From: Limnohabitans sp. 2KL-1
GTDB taxonomy: Bacteria > Pseudomonadota > Gammaproteobacteria > Burkholderiales > Burkholderiaceae_C
Assembly (NCBI RefSeq): GCF_003063435.1
Contig: NZ_NESL01000004.1
Location: forward strand, 213,964 to 277,963
DNA: 64,000 bases
Direction: 5' to 3'
The notes under the pieces: model-generated
Told to the model about the DNA's origin: nothing
Databases searched by the model: none
The model's input: the letters and a program-made list of their open reading frames with translations, nothing else
Position numbers and translations under genes: made by a program
Part shown: positions 39,230 through 49,111 of the stretch, in pieces
How positions within the stretch are numbered: position 1 is the first letter of the stretch
Layout: every line of letters starts with the position of its first letter

Positions 39230-39686
39230 GTGCGGATTTTTTCAGGTAGACGAGCAGTAGAACCGCGATTGCGGCAAAAGCCAGAAGTGACAGCCACGGA
39301 ATCTGAATGTCGCCGAGGATCACCAGCTTCTGATCGCTGCAGGATGGGCCGGCGCCGCAGGGAATCCACCACTGCGGTACCCAGCCTGCAACGAGCGCGC
39401 TGTGGTAGCTAGCCAGTGCTATGCCACCCATTGCAAACGGCAATGAATAGACCGCTCCGCGGCGGTCGTTACAGTAGGCCGCCATGCCCAACATCACCGC
39501 CAGCGGAAACATCAGGATGCGCTGGTACCAGCAGAGCTGGCAGGGGGTCATGCCCATCACTTCGCCGATGAACAGCGCGGCAAAAGTCGACACCAGTGCG
39601 GCCGCCCAGGCAGCGGATAGCAAGACCCACCCGGTGCTTGATCTGGTTGGGAATGGACCGGTGTGCCCACCGTACGTGCTGCTCAT
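39216..39686 (-). CDS. dsbB: disulfide bond formation protein B
   Basis: This 156-residue membrane protein has four helices. The first redox pair is in MTPCQLCWYQRILMFPLAVM (CxxC) and the second in WWIPCGAGPSCSDQ. It passes electrons from DsbA-like partners to quinone. The gene overlaps the downstream DsbA-like gene, supporting a dedicated pair. Confidence 0.9.
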   Translation of the reverse strand: MSSTYGGHTGPFPTRSSTGWVLLSAAWAAALVSTFAALFIGEVMGMTPCQLCWYQRILMFPLAVMLGMAAYCNDRRGAVYSLPFAMGGIALASYHSALVAGWVPQWWIPCGAGPSCSDQKLVILGDIQIPWLSLLAFAAIAVLLLVYLKKSAHENQ

Positions 39687-39699
39687 GGGGCTAGCAGTT

Positions 39700-40074
39700 T
39701 CACTTGATGATGAAACGTGCCGTCGTTGGCTTACCCGCGACCGTCAAGATGGCCGCGACCTTGGTGCCCGGACCAACCTTGAAGCTGCCGGTAGCTTCTA
39801 ACTTGTCTCCGGCGGGCTTGAGGTCGACCTCTTGCTTTTCAGCGCCAGTGAGCAGTGTCAATTTAGCCGAGGCCTTCGACGCATCGACTGCTTTGCCGTG
39901 GTCACGCACGTACAGACGCAGAGTCGTGGGCGAGGCAACCAATTCATAGTCGATATCCTTGACAGTGGTTAGAACACCACCGTGCACGGGTTTGTGATCA
40001 CCATCGTTGGGACCAGCCCAGGCAAGTCCGCCCAGGACCAGCGACGAGGTGATTAAGAAAGTACGAAGTTTCAT
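39700..40074 (-). CDS. small secreted protein of the RND cluster, unknown function
   Basis: This 124-residue protein starts at ATG 40074 (MKLRTFLITSSLVLGGLAWA) with a signal peptide. The mature part is beta-rich (LRLYVRDHGKAVDASKASAK, GSFKVGPGTKVAAILTVAGK) with a His-containing start GDHKPVHGG. It sits immediately after the RND permease. A periplasmic metal chaperone role is possible but there is no CusF-type Met/Trp motif. Confidence 0.65.
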   Translation of the reverse strand: MKLRTFLITSSLVLGGLAWAGPNDGDHKPVHGGVLTTVKDIDYELVASPTTLRLYVRDHGKAVDASKASAKLTLLTGAEKQEVDLKPAGDKLEATGSFKVGPGTKVAAILTVAGKPTTARFIIK

Positions 40075-40117
40075 GAGATTTCCTTTTGAGTTTATGGTGG
40101 AGGTAGCGCGTGATCTG

Positions 40118-43100
40118 TCAGAACGCTTCAGCATCTTTGTCTTGCAAAAGCGCCTCGGCAGGTTTGCGGCCAAAGAGCCAAAACATGGCAGGCGTCAGAA
40201 AGGTGTCGAGCAGCGTAGAGCTGATCAAGCCCGAGAAAATCACCACGGCGACCGGGTGCAAAATTTCGGTGCCGGGGCGTTCGGCCTCGAAGAGCAAGGG
40301 TGCCAATGCGAAGGCAGTCACCAAGGCCGTCATCAACACAGGGCTCAATCGTTCCATCGAACCGCGCAAGATCATGGGCTTGGTGAAGGACTCTCCCTCA
40401 AAGCGCATGAGGTTGATGTAATGGCTGACTTTCAAAATGCCGTTGCGCACCGAAATGCCAGCCAACGTGATGAACCCGACCAAGGCGGCCACCGACAAGG
40501 GCTGACCTGACAGCCAAAGACCCAACACGGCACCCACGAGCGCCAAGGGAATGTTCACCATGATCAAGGCCGACAAAACGGCGGACTTGTAGCGGCTGTA
40601 AAGCACCACAAACATCAACACCACAGAGACCACCGAGAGCAAAGAGATCAGGCGCGAGGCTTCTTCTTGCGCCTGAAACTGTCCTCCAAGGGTGATGAAG
40701 TAGCCCTCTGGCAATCGAGAATCCGCCGTCACTTTGCGTATGTCGGCCACAACTTCTGACAATGGGCGGCCCGAAGCGTTGGCAGAAATCACGATACGCC
40801 GCTTGCCGTTGTCCCGACTGATTTGGTTGGGACCATCGGCGTCTTCAATCGTTGCGATTTTGGACAGCGGAATTCTGCCCGAGGGTGTTTCGATCAACAC
40901 CTGGCCCAAGCCTTCCAGCGATCGTGCGGATTCTGGTAAACGCACAACCAACGCAAAGCGGCGACCTCCCTCCATGATTTGCGTGACACGTTCACCTTCC
41001 ACCAGGGTCTGCAGTGTGGCAAGCACTTGCGCGCCAGACAGGCCGTATTGCGCCGCTGCCGCATAGTCCAACCGTACCTTGATCTGGGGTGCAAGAACTT
41101 GTTTTTCGATTTGCAGGTCAGCTATGCCCTCGATACCTGACAGCCGTGAGCGCAGCGCATCGGCTTGCCCGCGCAGCACGTCCAGGTCTTCGCCAAAAAT
41201 CTTGATGGCGATTTGGGAGCGCACCCCAGACAGCATGTGGTCGATGCGGTGTGAGATGGGTTGCCCCACCTCAATCGAAGCAGGCAGGTTGACCAAGCGT
41301 GCACGGATGTCGGCACGGACCTCATCCATTGAGCGCGTCAACTCGCCTGAGGGTTTGATGCCCACGTCCAATTCGCTGACATGAACACCTTCGGCATGCT
41401 CATCCAGTTCAGCACGTCCGCTGCGCCTGCCCACATGCAGCACTTCGGGCACCTGCTTGACCAGCACTTCGGCCTGGCGCGCCAGGTCAGAGGACTCGGT
41501 CAAGGTCACGCCCGGGTTCAGCCGTATGCCCACCAGCAAGGTGCCTTCATTAAAAGGAGGCAAGAAGGTGGTCGGAAAAAACGGAACAGCCGCCGCAGCC
41601 AACACCACCGCCACACATGCACTGGTTATCGCCACGCGTGGCTTGTCCAGCACTTTTTGCAAACTGCCTTTGTAGCCTTGCTTGAGCCATGCCAGCACTT
41701 TGGTGTCGCCATGGTCCAGGTTTTTCATGCCCGGCAAGAGGTAGTAGCTCAGCACCGGCGTCATCGTTACCGACACCAACAAAGAGGCCAGTGTCGAGAT
41801 GATGAAGGCAATGCCCAGCGGCACAAACAACTTGCCTTCCAGGCCCGGCAAAGCAAAAAGCGGCAGGAAGACCAGCACGATGATCACCGTCGCATAGAGG
41901 ATCGCCGAGCGGACTTCCATGGACGCCTTGGCCACGAGCGCGAGCAGCGACAGGCGCTGACTGGGGTCCTTGGCACGGTCTTCTTTCATGCGCCGCAAGA
42001 TGTTTTCCACATCCACCACGGCATCGTCCACCAGTCCGCCAATGGCAATCGCCAGTCCTCCAAGCGTCATGGTGTTGATCGACAAGCCAAAATACTTGAA
42101 CACCAGTGCCGTGATGAAGATGGACACTGGGATGGCGGTGAGCGCGATGATGGTGGGTCGAACTGTGCCCAAGAAGAAGAAAAGGATCGCGGCCACAAAC
42201 AGCGACGCACCGATCAACTTGCCTTGCAGCGTCGAGATCGACGCCTCAATGAAGCTGGCCTGGCGGAAGGTCACACGGGGTGCCTCCATCCCCTCAGGAA
42301 GGGATGCCTTGAGATCCGTAATCGCTTCTTCAATCGACTGTGTCAAACGGGTCGTGTCAGCGGTGGGTTGCTTTTGAACGCCCAGAATCACGGCGGGCTT
42401 GCCCTCAAAGCCTGCATCCCCACGTTTGATGGCTGCGGCAAAAGTGACCTCAGCGATCTGGCGCAACAAGATGGGCTGACCGTTCTTGGCGGTGATGGCC
42501 AGATTGCGCAAGTCCTCCAGGCGTGAAGTGCGACCAAGATTTCGAATCAGGTACTCGCGCCCGTTGAGTTCCAGAAACCCCCCCGAGGTGTTGGCCGAAA
42601 ACCCGCGCAACGCCGACTCCAACTGGTCCAAGGAGATACCCAAGTCCGACAGGCGCGCTGTGTTGGGCTGCACCTGAAACTGGCGCACTTCGCCGCCAAT
42701 GGGGATGATCTGTGCGACGCCGGGGATGGCCAGGAGTCGAGGCCGGAGCACCCAGTCGGCGTACTCACGCACGGCCATAGGGGAGATCTTCTGCGGATCG
42801 ACAGGAATAGCGATCTGCATGATCTCACCCATGATGGAGCTGATCGGCCCCATCCGTGGTATTACCCCGGCAGCCAAACCTTCTTCCATGGACGAGAGGC
42901 GTTCAGACACCAGTTGGCGTGCCCGAAAAATCTCCGTGTCCCAGTTGAAGGTGACATACAAAAAGGACAGGCCAGCAGAAGAGGTCGAACGAACCGATTC
43001 GACCCCAGGCAAGCCATTCATGGCCGTCTCCAGAGGAAAGGTAATCAGTTGCTCGACCTCTTCAGGCGCCATGCCACCCGCCTCGGTCATGATCGTCACA

Positions 43101-43237
43101 GTAGGTTTGTTGAGATCGGGAAAGACATCGACTGGCGTTCGAGACAATGTGAATGCCCCGTAAGCCATCAATACGGCACCCGCTATCAACACCAGAAGCC
43201 GGTTGGTCAGGCTATTTTCGAGAAGCCACTTGAACAT
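40118..43237 (-). CDS. heavy-metal-type RND efflux permease (HME group, CzcA/CusA-like)
   Basis: This 1039-residue inner-membrane proton/metal antiporter has twelve membrane segments and two large periplasmic loops. It begins MFKWLLENSLTNRLLVLIAG and shows PVDVFPDLNKPTV. The proton-relay segment is GGLAIAIGGLVDDAVVDVEN, with the DD pair. This differs from the DFG--DGAVVIVE of CzcA and the CusA motif, and fits the HME3-type group, whose metal is not firmly known. It forms a tripartite pump with the adaptor at 43250 and the outer-membrane factor at 44961. Confidence 0.9.
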   Translation of the reverse strand: MFKWLLENSLTNRLLVLIAGAVLMAYGAFTLSRTPVDVFPDLNKPTVTIMTEAGGMAPEEVEQLITFPLETAMNGLPGVESVRSTSSAGLSFLYVTFNWDTEIFRARQLVSERLSSMEEGLAAGVIPRMGPISSIMGEIMQIAIPVDPQKISPMAVREYADWVLRPRLLAIPGVAQIIPIGGEVRQFQVQPNTARLSDLGISLDQLESALRGFSANTSGGFLELNGREYLIRNLGRTSRLEDLRNLAITAKNGQPILLRQIAEVTFAAAIKRGDAGFEGKPAVILGVQKQPTADTTRLTQSIEEAITDLKASLPEGMEAPRVTFRQASFIEASISTLQGKLIGASLFVAAILFFFLGTVRPTIIALTAIPVSIFITALVFKYFGLSINTMTLGGLAIAIGGLVDDAVVDVENILRRMKEDRAKDPSQRLSLLALVAKASMEVRSAILYATVIIVLVFLPLFALPGLEGKLFVPLGIAFIISTLASLLVSVTMTPVLSYYLLPGMKNLDHGDTKVLAWLKQGYKGSLQKVLDKPRVAITSACVAVVLAAAAVPFFPTTFLPPFNEGTLLVGIRLNPGVTLTESSDLARQAEVLVKQVPEVLHVGRRSGRAELDEHAEGVHVSELDVGIKPSGELTRSMDEVRADIRARLVNLPASIEVGQPISHRIDHMLSGVRSQIAIKIFGEDLDVLRGQADALRSRLSGIEGIADLQIEKQVLAPQIKVRLDYAAAAQYGLSGAQVLATLQTLVEGERVTQIMEGGRRFALVVRLPESARSLEGLGQVLIETPSGRIPLSKIATIEDADGPNQISRDNGKRRIVISANASGRPLSEVVADIRKVTADSRLPEGYFITLGGQFQAQEEASRLISLLSVVSVVLMFVVLYSRYKSAVLSALIMVNIPLALVGAVLGLWLSGQPLSVAALVGFITLAGISVRNGILKVSHYINLMRFEGESFTKPMILRGSMERLSPVLMTALVTAFALAPLLFEAERPGTEILHPVAVVIFSGLISSTLLDTFLTPAMFWLFGRKPAEALLQDKDAEAF

Positions 43238-43249
43238 ATCGTGACCCCT

Positions 43250-44380
43250 TTACCGGACTTGATTGATGAGCGTGGCACCTTGGGTCGCCACACGATCGCC
43301 AGACTTCAAGCCCGAGATCACCGTGACGCGCGCTCCATCCAGGGGCTCGAACGTCACCGTGCGGGGTTCAAACTGCTCAGCTGCAGACTTGACCCACACC
43401 ACGTTCTGATTGGCAGCGTTTTTCATCAGTGCCGACTGGGGGACCGCAATACCCTGTGTCTTTTGCTTGGACTGCACATAGACTTTGACGGGCTGTCCAA
43501 CGGCCAGGCCTAATAGTTCCGGGCTTTGCACTTGGAAGTTCAGCGGCAGAGCTTGCTCTCGCAAACTGCGCGCTGCACCCATGAAAACCAGTGGCGTGCG
43601 CTGGTCGCCGACAGCCAATGTGGCACCGCCGATGTTGTTGGCCACTGAGATATCAAAAGCCAAGGCTTCAATGCGCAGCCGCTTCGGGTCGACAATTTCA
43701 AAAATCAATTCCCGCGTGTCCACCACTTGGCCTGCCACGACATGCGCCGAGGCAATCACGCCAGAAACGGGCGCGACCAGTGCTTCTTTGCTGCTGAGGC
43801 CGCCACCAACGGCCGACATGCGGTCGGTCAGGCTGAGCACATCACTCTCTGCGGCTTCCACTTCCTTGCGCGGTACGGTATCTGATAACTCGCGCAAACG
43901 TGCCAAACGCTTTTCAGCAAGCGCTTTGGCAGCGCGAAATTCGGCCAATTGAGTCAACTGGCTGGCCCGCTCCAGGGGGGCGACCGCAGGGACCACGTAG
44001 GCCAATACCTGACCCTTCTTGACGGTTTGCCCTGCGTTGGGCAAGCCATTGGGGCCGGGTTCTATGCGTCCGGCGTTGATGGGCTGGACTTTGCCCCCAG
44101 CGTTGGGGTCCATCAGTACCTGACCATTGAGTTCAAAGGCGCGTGGCACCTCAGCGGTTTCCACCACCATCGTGCGCACATTCAGTTGGCGTTGGGCTGG
44201 TTTGGGCAGAAACACGCTGCCATCGGCCATGCGCTGTGGACCATTGGCATTGGCCGTCGCAGGCGCAGCGCCGTGGTCATGGCCTTCGCCCGCGTACGTA
44301 GGCAGCGCAGCACCTGCAAGGGTCAAAGCAGTGGCCAGTGCCATCCAGTGGCGTTTTTTTGAAGTGTTGATTGTTTTCAT
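43250..44380 (-). CDS. RND periplasmic adaptor (HlyD/MFP family)
   Basis: This 376-residue protein starts at ATG 44380 (MKTINTSKKRHWM) with a signal peptide and a His-rich mature start (EGHDHGAAPA). An alpha-helical hairpin (FRAAKALAEKRLARLRELSD) lies between lipoyl halves (VKKGQVLAYVVPAV; LVAPVSGVIASAHVVAGQVV), followed by beta-barrel parts. It links the RND permease to the outer-membrane channel. The stop lies 12 bases before the permease start. Confidence 0.9.
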   Translation of the reverse strand: MKTINTSKKRHWMALATALTLAGAALPTYAGEGHDHGAAPATANANGPQRMADGSVFLPKPAQRQLNVRTMVVETAEVPRAFELNGQVLMDPNAGGKVQPINAGRIEPGPNGLPNAGQTVKKGQVLAYVVPAVAPLERASQLTQLAEFRAAKALAEKRLARLRELSDTVPRKEVEAAESDVLSLTDRMSAVGGGLSSKEALVAPVSGVIASAHVVAGQVVDTRELIFEIVDPKRLRIEALAFDISVANNIGGATLAVGDQRTPLVFMGAARSLREQALPLNFQVQSPELLGLAVGQPVKVYVQSKQKTQGIAVPQSALMKNAANQNVVWVKSAAEQFEPRTVTFEPLDGARVTVISGLKSGDRVATQGATLINQVR

Positions 44381-44391
44381 GCTGAGGCTCC

Positions 44392-44928
44392 TTAGGCCGT
44401 ACGAGCTTGTTGACGAAAGCGAACGATCGCGCCTAATGCCATCAGGGCCAATAACCCCCCGCCGATCCACAGGGCGATGCCTTTCCAAGAAGAACCACTG
44501 ACAGGTTCATCTTCGTCCTCGTGCAAATCGAGTTCGCCAGTCAGCAGGTCGTTCAGTTCACCGGCCTGAATGGTTGCGGTGATGGCAATGACGCCAGGTT
44601 TGAGCGTGTCCTTGAGGATGACTTCGTATTCACCTACGCCGTGTTTTTCAGCTTTGTATTTGCTGCCTTCGATGTCAATGTCAATTTGAGCGTCATTAAC
44701 CGGACTGTTGTCTGTAAAACGGTCCAGGAAAATCGTCAGCTGCTTGCCATTGACGATGCCAACCATTTCCAGATCCTCTGAAACCGCGACGAAACGCGGC
44801 AGTGCTGTTCCCTGGGTTTTTGGCGCAGCTTCCGCGTGATCGTGACCCGCACCGGCAATGGCCATAGGACTGAGTAATGTGAATATCAGCGCCATAAAGG
44901 TGGCGACTGTTGAATGAATGATCTTCAT
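44392..44928 (-). CDS. RND-cluster accessory protein with C-terminal membrane anchor
   Basis: This 178-residue protein starts at ATG 44928 (MKIIHSTVATFMALIFTLL) with a signal peptide, then AGAGHDHAEAAP. A beta-sandwich-like domain follows (LTIFLDRFTDNSPVNDAQID, GEYEVILKDTLKPGVIAITA), then an acidic stretch LHEDEDEP and one C-terminal membrane helix. It lies between the outer-membrane factor and adaptor genes. Similar proteins accompany HME3-type pumps, but I cannot assign a function. Confidence 0.6.
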   Translation of the reverse strand: MKIIHSTVATFMALIFTLLSPMAIAGAGHDHAEAAPKTQGTALPRFVAVSEDLEMVGIVNGKQLTIFLDRFTDNSPVNDAQIDIDIEGSKYKAEKHGVGEYEVILKDTLKPGVIAITATIQAGELNDLLTGELDLHEDEDEPVSGSSWKGIALWIGGGLLALMALGAIVRFRQQARTA

Positions 44929-44960
44929 GGTGTTCCTTGAATTTTTGAGGGGTGTCAGCA

Positions 44961-46241
44961 TCACTGAGGCAGCAGGCCCAAGGACTGCCGCAATGCCGAA
45001 ATGGCGGAGGCCAGGTCAATTCGGCTTCGAGCGGCTTGTCTCGCGGCCTCTGCAGCCTCTGCTTCAATGCGCAAGCGGGTGGGCAGATCCGACTCGCCCA
45101 GCCTGAACGACTTGTCAAAAAAGCTGCGGGACTCGTTGGCCAGCTGGGCTCGTCGCTGCGCAGCATCAAGTTGAGTGCGTGCGGCCTCCAGACGAGCAGC
45201 AGCGCCTTGTTTGTCGGCTTGAATGCGCGCCTGCTCGAGGACCAGTTGTGACTGCACTTCTATCGCTTCGGCTTGTGCAGTCGCAAGACGGGCGTCATGC
45301 CTAGGGCCTGCACCCAAGGGCACGCGAATGCCAATCAGCACAGTCTGGCCATAGCGTTCTCCAAATGCCCCACGGCCGCGCGTGGTGGCCACCGTGAGTT
45401 CCGGGTTGGATCGCCTCTGGGCGCTGATCAGCTGAGCCGTCCGCTTGGCCATCGTGATGCGATCCTCCAGTTCAGCCAACAAGGGATGCCCCACTGACGC
45501 ACCCGTATGTGGGGTCGAATCTGGCGTTGGCTCCACCGCCGCGTTGACTTTCAAGTCTGCCGGTGCCGTCCTGCCTGTTAGCGCCATCACTTGTGCCAAG
45601 GCTGCGGCAGATGCAGCTTGAGCTTGGGCGGCATGCGCTTGGGCCGCAGCGACAGCGCCTTCGGCTTGATGCTGGTCGGACTTTGCCAGATCACCCGCGT
45701 TGGTCCGTTTGGCTACATCAGCGGCGATACGTTGTGCATTGGCCAGTTGTTCGCTCGCCAGTTCAGCATCGACGCGAGCTCGCAACCAGCCCCACCAAGC
45801 ATCCCTGACGGAAGAAGCGAGCCGCAGTTGTGAGGCGAGCAGCTTGCGCTCAACCAACGAGATTTCAGCTTGCGCCAGATCGGCACTGGCTGTGCGTTGT
45901 CCGGGTAGCCAAATGGGAACGGCGATACCCACCTCAGCTTCCCGCGCACCGCTGTTGCCTGTCATCCGGTCTGATCGCTGACTTATCTCCAGCGAGGGCG
46001 GCTCGGGGGACAGCATCGACGCGGCTTTGGCCTGGGCCAGGGCGGCATCGCGACGCGATTGAAGCGCGTGCGCCTCGGGTTGCCTTTGCCACGCCGTTTC
46101 GAAAACATCTTTCAAGGACACCGAGCCACTCAACGCGGCGGCGGATGTGCCTTGTGCTTGGGCCGTCAGCACCAAGCCACTCAGGGTCATGACCGACAGC
46201 GCGATTCGAATCGGTGCCGATCTTTTTTTGTACAAACTCAT
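44961..46241 (-). CDS. outer-membrane channel of the RND system (CzcC/TolC family)
   Basis: This 426-residue protein has a signal peptide ending near LTAQAQG and long amphipathic helices rich in Ala/Gln. The family segments are FETAWQRQPEAHALQSRRDA, VGIAVPIWLPGQRTASADLA and ELTVATTRGRGAFG. It completes the tripartite metal pump and is the first large gene of the operon, after the CzcI-like gene. Confidence 0.88.
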   Translation of the reverse strand: MSLYKKRSAPIRIALSVMTLSGLVLTAQAQGTSAAALSGSVSLKDVFETAWQRQPEAHALQSRRDAALAQAKAASMLSPEPPSLEISQRSDRMTGNSGAREAEVGIAVPIWLPGQRTASADLAQAEISLVERKLLASQLRLASSVRDAWWGWLRARVDAELASEQLANAQRIAADVAKRTNAGDLAKSDQHQAEGAVAAAQAHAAQAQAASAAALAQVMALTGRTAPADLKVNAAVEPTPDSTPHTGASVGHPLLAELEDRITMAKRTAQLISAQRRSNPELTVATTRGRGAFGERYGQTVLIGIRVPLGAGPRHDARLATAQAEAIEVQSQLVLEQARIQADKQGAAARLEAARTQLDAAQRRAQLANESRSFFDKSFRLGESDLPTRLRIEAEAAEAARQAARSRIDLASAISALRQSLGLLPQ

Positions 46242-46393
46242 AGCTCATCTCCAATGGTGAAAACATCCAAGGAGATCAGCGAGCAGCGACAACACGTCGC
46301 TAGGCGATGACGCACAACGCGCAAAGCGTCATGTGCATCCGCACACAGGGGATTCGAAAAGAGGGAAAGGTAAAGAAACCCGAGGCTCGCCGA

Positions 46394-46747
46394 TCAGGCA
46401 AGCACGGGCCATTGAGGCCGTTCAGGACGTTCACTAGACATATGCGAAGCAATGACCTGAAGGTGAAGTGGGTGATCGTCAGAGGCCGCTAATGTGGATT
46501 TGCTCAGATCGCTGACCAGGGCAGCGGCACAACCCATATGACAAGTGGCACAGTCATGGTCCATGCCCGCCGATTGAGGTGCATTTTTGCTGGAATCTTG
46601 CTGGTCAATTGCCGCATGGTCATGTGTGTGGTGACCAGGGTGCTTGGCAGTCGCACTGGTTTCGTGCTCGCAATAGCTTGCCATTGCTGCCCAGCTGTAT
46701 TGCAAGGGCAACAGAACCAGCAAGAAAATTGCCAAGAACTTTTTCAT
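46394..46747 (-). CDS. czcI: CzcI-like periplasmic metal-resistance protein
   Basis: This 117-residue protein starts at ATG 46747: MKKFLAIFLLVLLPLQYSWA, then ASYCEHE and PGHHTHDHAA, closely following the CzcI family start. A second His/Cys site is in GMDHDCATCHMGC. CzcI proteins are small periplasmic factors encoded upstream of czcCBA and thought to modulate metal sensing or export. The start in the shared signal-peptide text fixes the N-terminus. Confidence 0.78.
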   Translation of the reverse strand: MKKFLAIFLLVLLPLQYSWAAMASYCEHETSATAKHPGHHTHDHAAIDQQDSSKNAPQSAGMDHDCATCHMGCAAALVSDLSKSTLAASDDHPLHLQVIASHMSSERPERPQWPVLA

Positions 46748-46850
46748 AAGTTGATAGTTTAGTCGCTTCAGGCTTGCTTGATCACGGGACGAGGCGTTGG
46801 CCTCAGTAATCCTGAGGAAATGGAAGAGGTTTACAGCTGCCAAGGAGCCA

Positions 46851-49091
46851 TCACTTGACTGCCTTGAGAAGCCGAAGCCCGTTGAAAACCACCAACAAGC
46901 TTGCGCCCATGTCGGCAAAGACCGCCATCCACATAGACGCGTCATCAAAGATGGCCATGAGCAGGAATACCGCCTTGATGCCCAGAGCCAGGGTGATGTT
47001 CTGCCACAAAATGACATGGGTACGTTTGGAGAGGCGAATCGTCTCGGGCAAGCGGCGCAGGTCGTCGTTCATGACGACGACGTCGGCCGCTTCCATGGCC
47101 GTGTGAGTGCCCGCAGCGCCCATCGCAAAGCCAATGTTCGCCTTTGCAAGTGCCGGGGCATCATTGATGCCGTCACCGGTCATGGCCGTCACACCGTATC
47201 TTCCTTGTAACTCTTCAATCGCCTTGAGCTTGTCCTCAGGCAGCAGGTTGCCTCGGATTTCTGAAATGCCTGCCAAGTGTCCGACGGTGCGCGCCGTTGC
47301 GGCGTTATCACCGGTCAACATGATGGGAACGACCCCCAGCGCCTTCATCTCGGAAATGGCCTCGATCGATGACGGTTTGATCGTGTCCGCTACAGCGAAG
47401 AGCGCGATTACCCGGTCCCGATTGGCCAAAATGGTCACAGTTCGTCCTGCCTCTTCATGAACTGCGAGGCGTGCTTCCAATGGCGCAGAACACTGGCCGC
47501 GCTCTTCGATCCAGCGGTGATTGGCCAGGATGTAGGGGTGGCCATCGATAACCCCCTGGACGCCACGACCTGCGACAGCTTCAAATGCTTCGACTTCTTG
47601 GGCTTGTACCGCTAGGCCTTGAGCAATCGCTTTCGAGACGGGGTGGTCTGAACGCGCAGCCAGGCTCTTTGCGAGCAGTTCTACCCGTTGCTCAGGCTCG
47701 TCGGGCGCGATGGGCTCGAACGCCACTAATTTGGGCTTCCCTTCGGTGATGGTGCCAGTTTTGTCCAGGGCGACGGCTTTGATCTTTCGGGCCTCCTCCA
47801 GGTAAACCCCTCCCTTGATCAAGATGCCCCGGCGTGCGCCGGCGGCCAGACCACTCACCACCGAAACAGGTGTGGAGATGACCAAGGCGCAAGGGCATGC
47901 AATCACCAGCAAGACCAGAGCCTTGTAGACCGCTTCAAGCCACGTGAGCCCTGCCACCCAGGGCATCAGGACGGCAACCAGCAGTGCAAGGGCGAAGACC
48001 GCAGGTGTGTAGATCGCGGCGAACTGGTCAACGAATCGCTGCGTCGGTGCGCGGGTGGCCTGAGCTTCCTCGACGGCTTTAATGATCCGGCTGAGCGTGC
48101 TGTCCGAGGCTGCAGACGTGACCCGGATCTCCAGAGCAGATGCCTGGTTGATGGTTCCGGCAAAAACCTCATCACCAGGTCCCTTGTCCACCGGCAGGCT
48201 TTCGCCTGTCACAGGTGACTGATCGACTGCGCTCTGACCCGCCAGTACGGTGCCATCAAGCGGAACACGCTCACCCGGAGCGATACGTACCACGGAGTTC
48301 AGCGCAACAGATTTGACGCCAATCCGAAGCCAGCCACCGTTCTCCTGGCGCACTTCGGCTTGCTCGGGGGACAGAGCCAAGAGGCTCTTGATAGCGCCTC
48401 GCGCACGATCGACCGCGCGGGCCTCAATGGCCTCCGCAATGGCGTAGAGCGCCATCACCATGGCTGCCTCGGGCCACTGACCGATCAGGAAGGCGCCTGT
48501 GACGGCTACCGACATGAGGGCGTTGATGTTCAATCGTCCTTGCCGAAGCGCAGCCATCCCCTTTGCGTAGACTCCAAAGCCCGCAAGGAAAATGGCACCC
48601 AATGCCATGCCCATGCCAAGGGCTTTGAGCCAGGTCGTTGCAGGGAAGGCGTACGCGATCGACTCTGCTGCCAATGCCAGGCCGAGCGCGGCCAGAAGTT
48701 TTCCCCATACGTCCAAAAACGTCGCAGCCGCAGTACGCGTAACCGAAGGGGTGTTGGCGTCTTCGTCGATGGGCTCAGGCTTAAAGCCCGCTTTTCGAAT
48801 CGCCTGCAGTGCGTCTGGCAGTGCAGCTTGGCTCGCGGAAATGGTGAGTAGGCGTGCCCCAAGATCGAATCGCAGGGCTTCGATTCCCGGGATGCTATCC
48901 ACGGCGCGCCGGATCTCGGACTCCTCTGAGGCGCAGTCCATGTTGGAGATACGGAACTTTTTCTGTGGATGGTCTGAGTGCATCTGTGCCATGTCCTGGT
49001 CAGGTTGCGCCATGGTCGTGCATGCCACTGCTGAACAGCAGTTTTCACTCTGGCAGATCTGTGGCTTTGTGCTTTCGCAAGATGTAATCAT
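46851..49091 (-). CDS. P1B-type Zn/Cd/Pb-exporting ATPase (ZntA/CadA-like)
   Basis: This 746-residue ATPase has one HMA-like domain with NMDCASEESEIRRAVDSIPG, after a Cys-rich leader (CESTKPQICQSENCCSAVAC). The core shows VIACPCALVISTPVSVVSGL, ALDKTGTITEGKPK and MTGDGINDAPALAKANIGFA. The short C-terminus ends LRLLKAVK. It is divergent from a CadR-like regulator, with a MerR-type promoter reading into it. It shares the core with the four-HMA ATPase at 26888 but is not a recent copy of it. Confidence 0.92.
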   Translation of the reverse strand: MITSCESTKPQICQSENCCSAVACTTMAQPDQDMAQMHSDHPQKKFRISNMDCASEESEIRRAVDSIPGIEALRFDLGARLLTISASQAALPDALQAIRKAGFKPEPIDEDANTPSVTRTAAATFLDVWGKLLAALGLALAAESIAYAFPATTWLKALGMGMALGAIFLAGFGVYAKGMAALRQGRLNINALMSVAVTGAFLIGQWPEAAMVMALYAIAEAIEARAVDRARGAIKSLLALSPEQAEVRQENGGWLRIGVKSVALNSVVRIAPGERVPLDGTVLAGQSAVDQSPVTGESLPVDKGPGDEVFAGTINQASALEIRVTSAASDSTLSRIIKAVEEAQATRAPTQRFVDQFAAIYTPAVFALALLVAVLMPWVAGLTWLEAVYKALVLLVIACPCALVISTPVSVVSGLAAGARRGILIKGGVYLEEARKIKAVALDKTGTITEGKPKLVAFEPIAPDEPEQRVELLAKSLAARSDHPVSKAIAQGLAVQAQEVEAFEAVAGRGVQGVIDGHPYILANHRWIEERGQCSAPLEARLAVHEEAGRTVTILANRDRVIALFAVADTIKPSSIEAISEMKALGVVPIMLTGDNAATARTVGHLAGISEIRGNLLPEDKLKAIEELQGRYGVTAMTGDGINDAPALAKANIGFAMGAAGTHTAMEAADVVVMNDDLRRLPETIRLSKRTHVILWQNITLALGIKAVFLLMAIFDDASMWMAVFADMGASLLVVFNGLRLLKAVK

Positions 49092-49111
49092 GATTTCTTC
49101 CTCGTTGAGGT

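Noticed and set aside
41381..42526. 381-residue plus-strand frame opposite the RND permease
   Set aside because: Low-complexity His/Gln/Arg composition and complete overlap with a well-supported permease gene.
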